Below, in pieces: positions 6,638-7,049 of a DNA stretch of 7,049 nucleotides; the stretch's first letter is position 1, and every line of letters begins with the position of its first letter. This DNA comes from an uncultured Clostridia bacterium (GTDB taxonomy: Bacteria > Bacillota > Clostridia > TANB77 > CAG-508). The position numbers and the translations under genes are program-made. Under the pieces are notes generated by a model. The model was not told the DNA's origin, ran no database searches, and worked only from the letters and a program-made list of their open reading frames with translations. Location: positions 1 through 7,049 of the forward strand of contig CAQPRV010000117.1 in the NCBI GenBank assembly GCA_948857205.1, written 5' to 3'.

Positions 6638-6997
6638 ATGTTATTGCTAGCACTTATATTTTATCTCAAATATGAAGCTCCAGAAGATGAACAAAACTTT
6701 CCAATGGTAATGGAAATGTTAAGAGCAGGAGATGTAAATGAAGAACAAGAAAATCCTATAAGTGCATTAGATATTCTATTTGATAAATTAGAATATAATA
6801 ACCCAGAGCATATTGCTCTAAAGTATTATAGAAATTATAGGTCAGGCTCTGCAAAAACATTAAAATCAATTCAAATTACACTTGCTGCAAGATTAGAAAA
6901 ATTTAATTTTATAAATGATAAAATAAAAGTAACCAAAAAAGGGAAAATAAAAATTACCAAAAATGGTTACTTTTTTGATACAAAAATAATAGTTTGA
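6638..6997 (+). pseudogene. virD4: virD4 fragment 3: truncated at an insertion-sequence end
   Basis: The frame continues the coupling protein as MLLLALIFYLKYEAPEDEQNFPMVMEMLRAGDV up to SGSAKTLKSIQITLAARLEKFN, where family members continue with a leucine and a SLASLT-like segment. Here the residues after Asn (from about 6908) become a lysine-rich, unrelated tail (FINDKIKVTKKGKIKITKNG) ending at TGA 6995-6997. That tail is encoded by the hairpin of the adjoining insertion sequence, so the last 30 residues are a fusion product and not part of VirD4. Confidence 0.8.
6925..6976 (+). terminator. Insertion-sequence left-end hairpin with T run
   Basis: An 11-bp perfect stem is formed by 6925-6935 (AAAAGTAACCA) and 6964-6974 (TGGTTACTTTT), with a 28-base A-rich loop and T residues to 6976. 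In IS200 the equivalent structure is both the left-end recognition hairpin and a terminator that keeps host transcription out of the transposase gene. The arm is also A/T-rich on the opposite strand, so it may work in both directions. Confidence 0.6.
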
Positions 6998-7031
6998 TAT
7001 ACTCTAAAAAAAATAAAAAGGAGTAATCAAA
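6993..7031 (+). promoter_or_regulatory. Hairpin masking the transposase ribosome binding site
   Basis: TTTGAT (6993-6998) and TACTC (7000-7004), separated by one bulged A, pair with GAGTA (7021-7025) and ATCAAA (7026-7031). The 3' arm covers half of the Shine-Dalgarno site AAGGAG (7018-7023) and reaches the A of the ATG at 7031. Folding in the mRNA would hide the ribosome binding site, the arrangement described for low-level translation of the IS200 transposase. Confidence 0.5.
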
Positions 7032-7049
7032 TGAAAAAAAATTATAAAG
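7031..7049 (+). CDS. tnpA: Start of a probable IS200-type transposase (partial)
   Basis: Only six codons are present, MKKNYK, starting at ATG 7031 with AAGGAG at 7018-7023 (7-base spacing). Lysine-rich starts of this kind are common in small Y1 transposases of the IS200 group, but six residues do not identify a family. The call depends on the structured leader and the broken virD4 gene just upstream. The rest of the gene lies beyond the window. Confidence 0.4.

Larger units (their letters stand above)
5929..6997 (+). pseudogene. virD4: virD4/traG coupling protein gene, frameshifted and truncated
   Basis: This is the 5' half of a VirD4/TraG-type coupling protein gene. The protein is a membrane-anchored ATPase that passes the relaxase-DNA complex to the type IV secretion channel. 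The expected start is ATG 5929, overlapping the previous stop, but the body lies one frame off. One more A in the A6 tract (5932-5937) would give MKKTNELLYILGII in frame. The body is then split by five extra C bases (6330, 6337, 6362, 6420, 6595). Removing them restores a continuous reading frame through Walker A (GGSGAGKT) and ILDPKGEI to AARLEKFN. Homology ends at about 6906, where an IS200-like sequence starts. The remaining two thirds of the ATPase domain, including Walker B, are absent from the window. As written, no functional product is expected. Confidence 0.88.
6907..7049 (+). mobile_element. Left end of an IS200-like insertion sequence (partial)
   Basis: Homology to virD4 breaks off directly after TTTAA (6902-6906), the kind of AT-rich pentanucleotide that IS200-group elements insert behind. 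The following 143 bases show the layout known for IS200. A first hairpin with a T run blocks read-through from outside (6925-6976). A second hairpin covers the ribosome binding site (6993-7031). A transposase start follows about 124 bases from the end. There are no target duplications to look for, because IS200/IS605 elements do not make them. The right end is outside the window, so family assignment rests on structure and the junction only. Confidence 0.6.

Noticed and set aside
1..7049. CRISPR array, tRNA, rRNA or riboswitch
   Set aside because: No regularly spaced repeats, cloverleaf-like segments or conserved structured leaders were visible; intergenic gaps are short and mostly A-rich.

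Overview
The window is AT-rich (roughly 30% GC by eye), strongly prefers AGA for arginine, has purine-rich Shine-Dalgarno sites, and carries every supported gene on the + strand. The gene set and order (TOPRIM primase, MobC, relaxase, PcfB/DUF3801, ArdC/LtrC-like protein, small conserved protein, VirD4/TraG) match the mobilisation block of Tn1549/CTn-type integrative conjugative elements of Clostridia and other low-GC gut Firmicutes. The host assignment is an inference from composition and gene content.

Layout. Positions 1-432 hold an unrecognised 134-aa gene. A possible promoter (457-486) precedes a 65-aa hypothetical gene (521-718), which ends at a weak rho-independent terminator (750-781). 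The conjugation block follows: a DUF3991/TOPRIM primase-like gene (803-1777) and a small acidic DpnD/PcfM-like gene (1802-2188). A 194-base intergenic stretch (2189-2382) carries two inverted repeats and is a good oriT candidate. Then come mobC (2383-2706) and the MOBP-type relaxase gene (2708-4063), which are almost contiguous. pcfB (4047-4838), an ArdC-like gene (4835-5719) and a 65-aa gene (5732-5929) follow with overlaps or short gaps, as expected of one translationally coupled operon. The relaxase and MobC would nick and process oriT. PcfB and VirD4 would dock the relaxosome at the membrane. The primase and ArdC-like protein would help establish the transferred single strand.

The last gene, virD4, is broken in three ways. 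(1) Its coupled ATG (TAATG at 5927-5931) is out of frame with the body by one base, next to an A6 tract. (2) Five single extra C bases (6330, 6337, 6362, 6420, 6595) each lie directly before a GGN glycine codon, including two in the Walker A motif, and each creates an in-frame CGG. (3) Homology stops at TTTAA (6902-6906). From there a sequence with all the hallmarks of an IS200-type left end begins: a terminator-like hairpin, a second hairpin masking a Shine-Dalgarno site, and a new ORF starting MKKNYK at the window edge.

The element as written therefore looks conjugation-defective, though it could still be mobilised through its intact oriT, MobC and relaxase. The most noteworthy observation is the codon-phased C-insertion pattern. 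It is either a systematic sequencing artefact, decay, or (speculatively) +1 decoding at CGG, a codon I find in frame nowhere else in the window.
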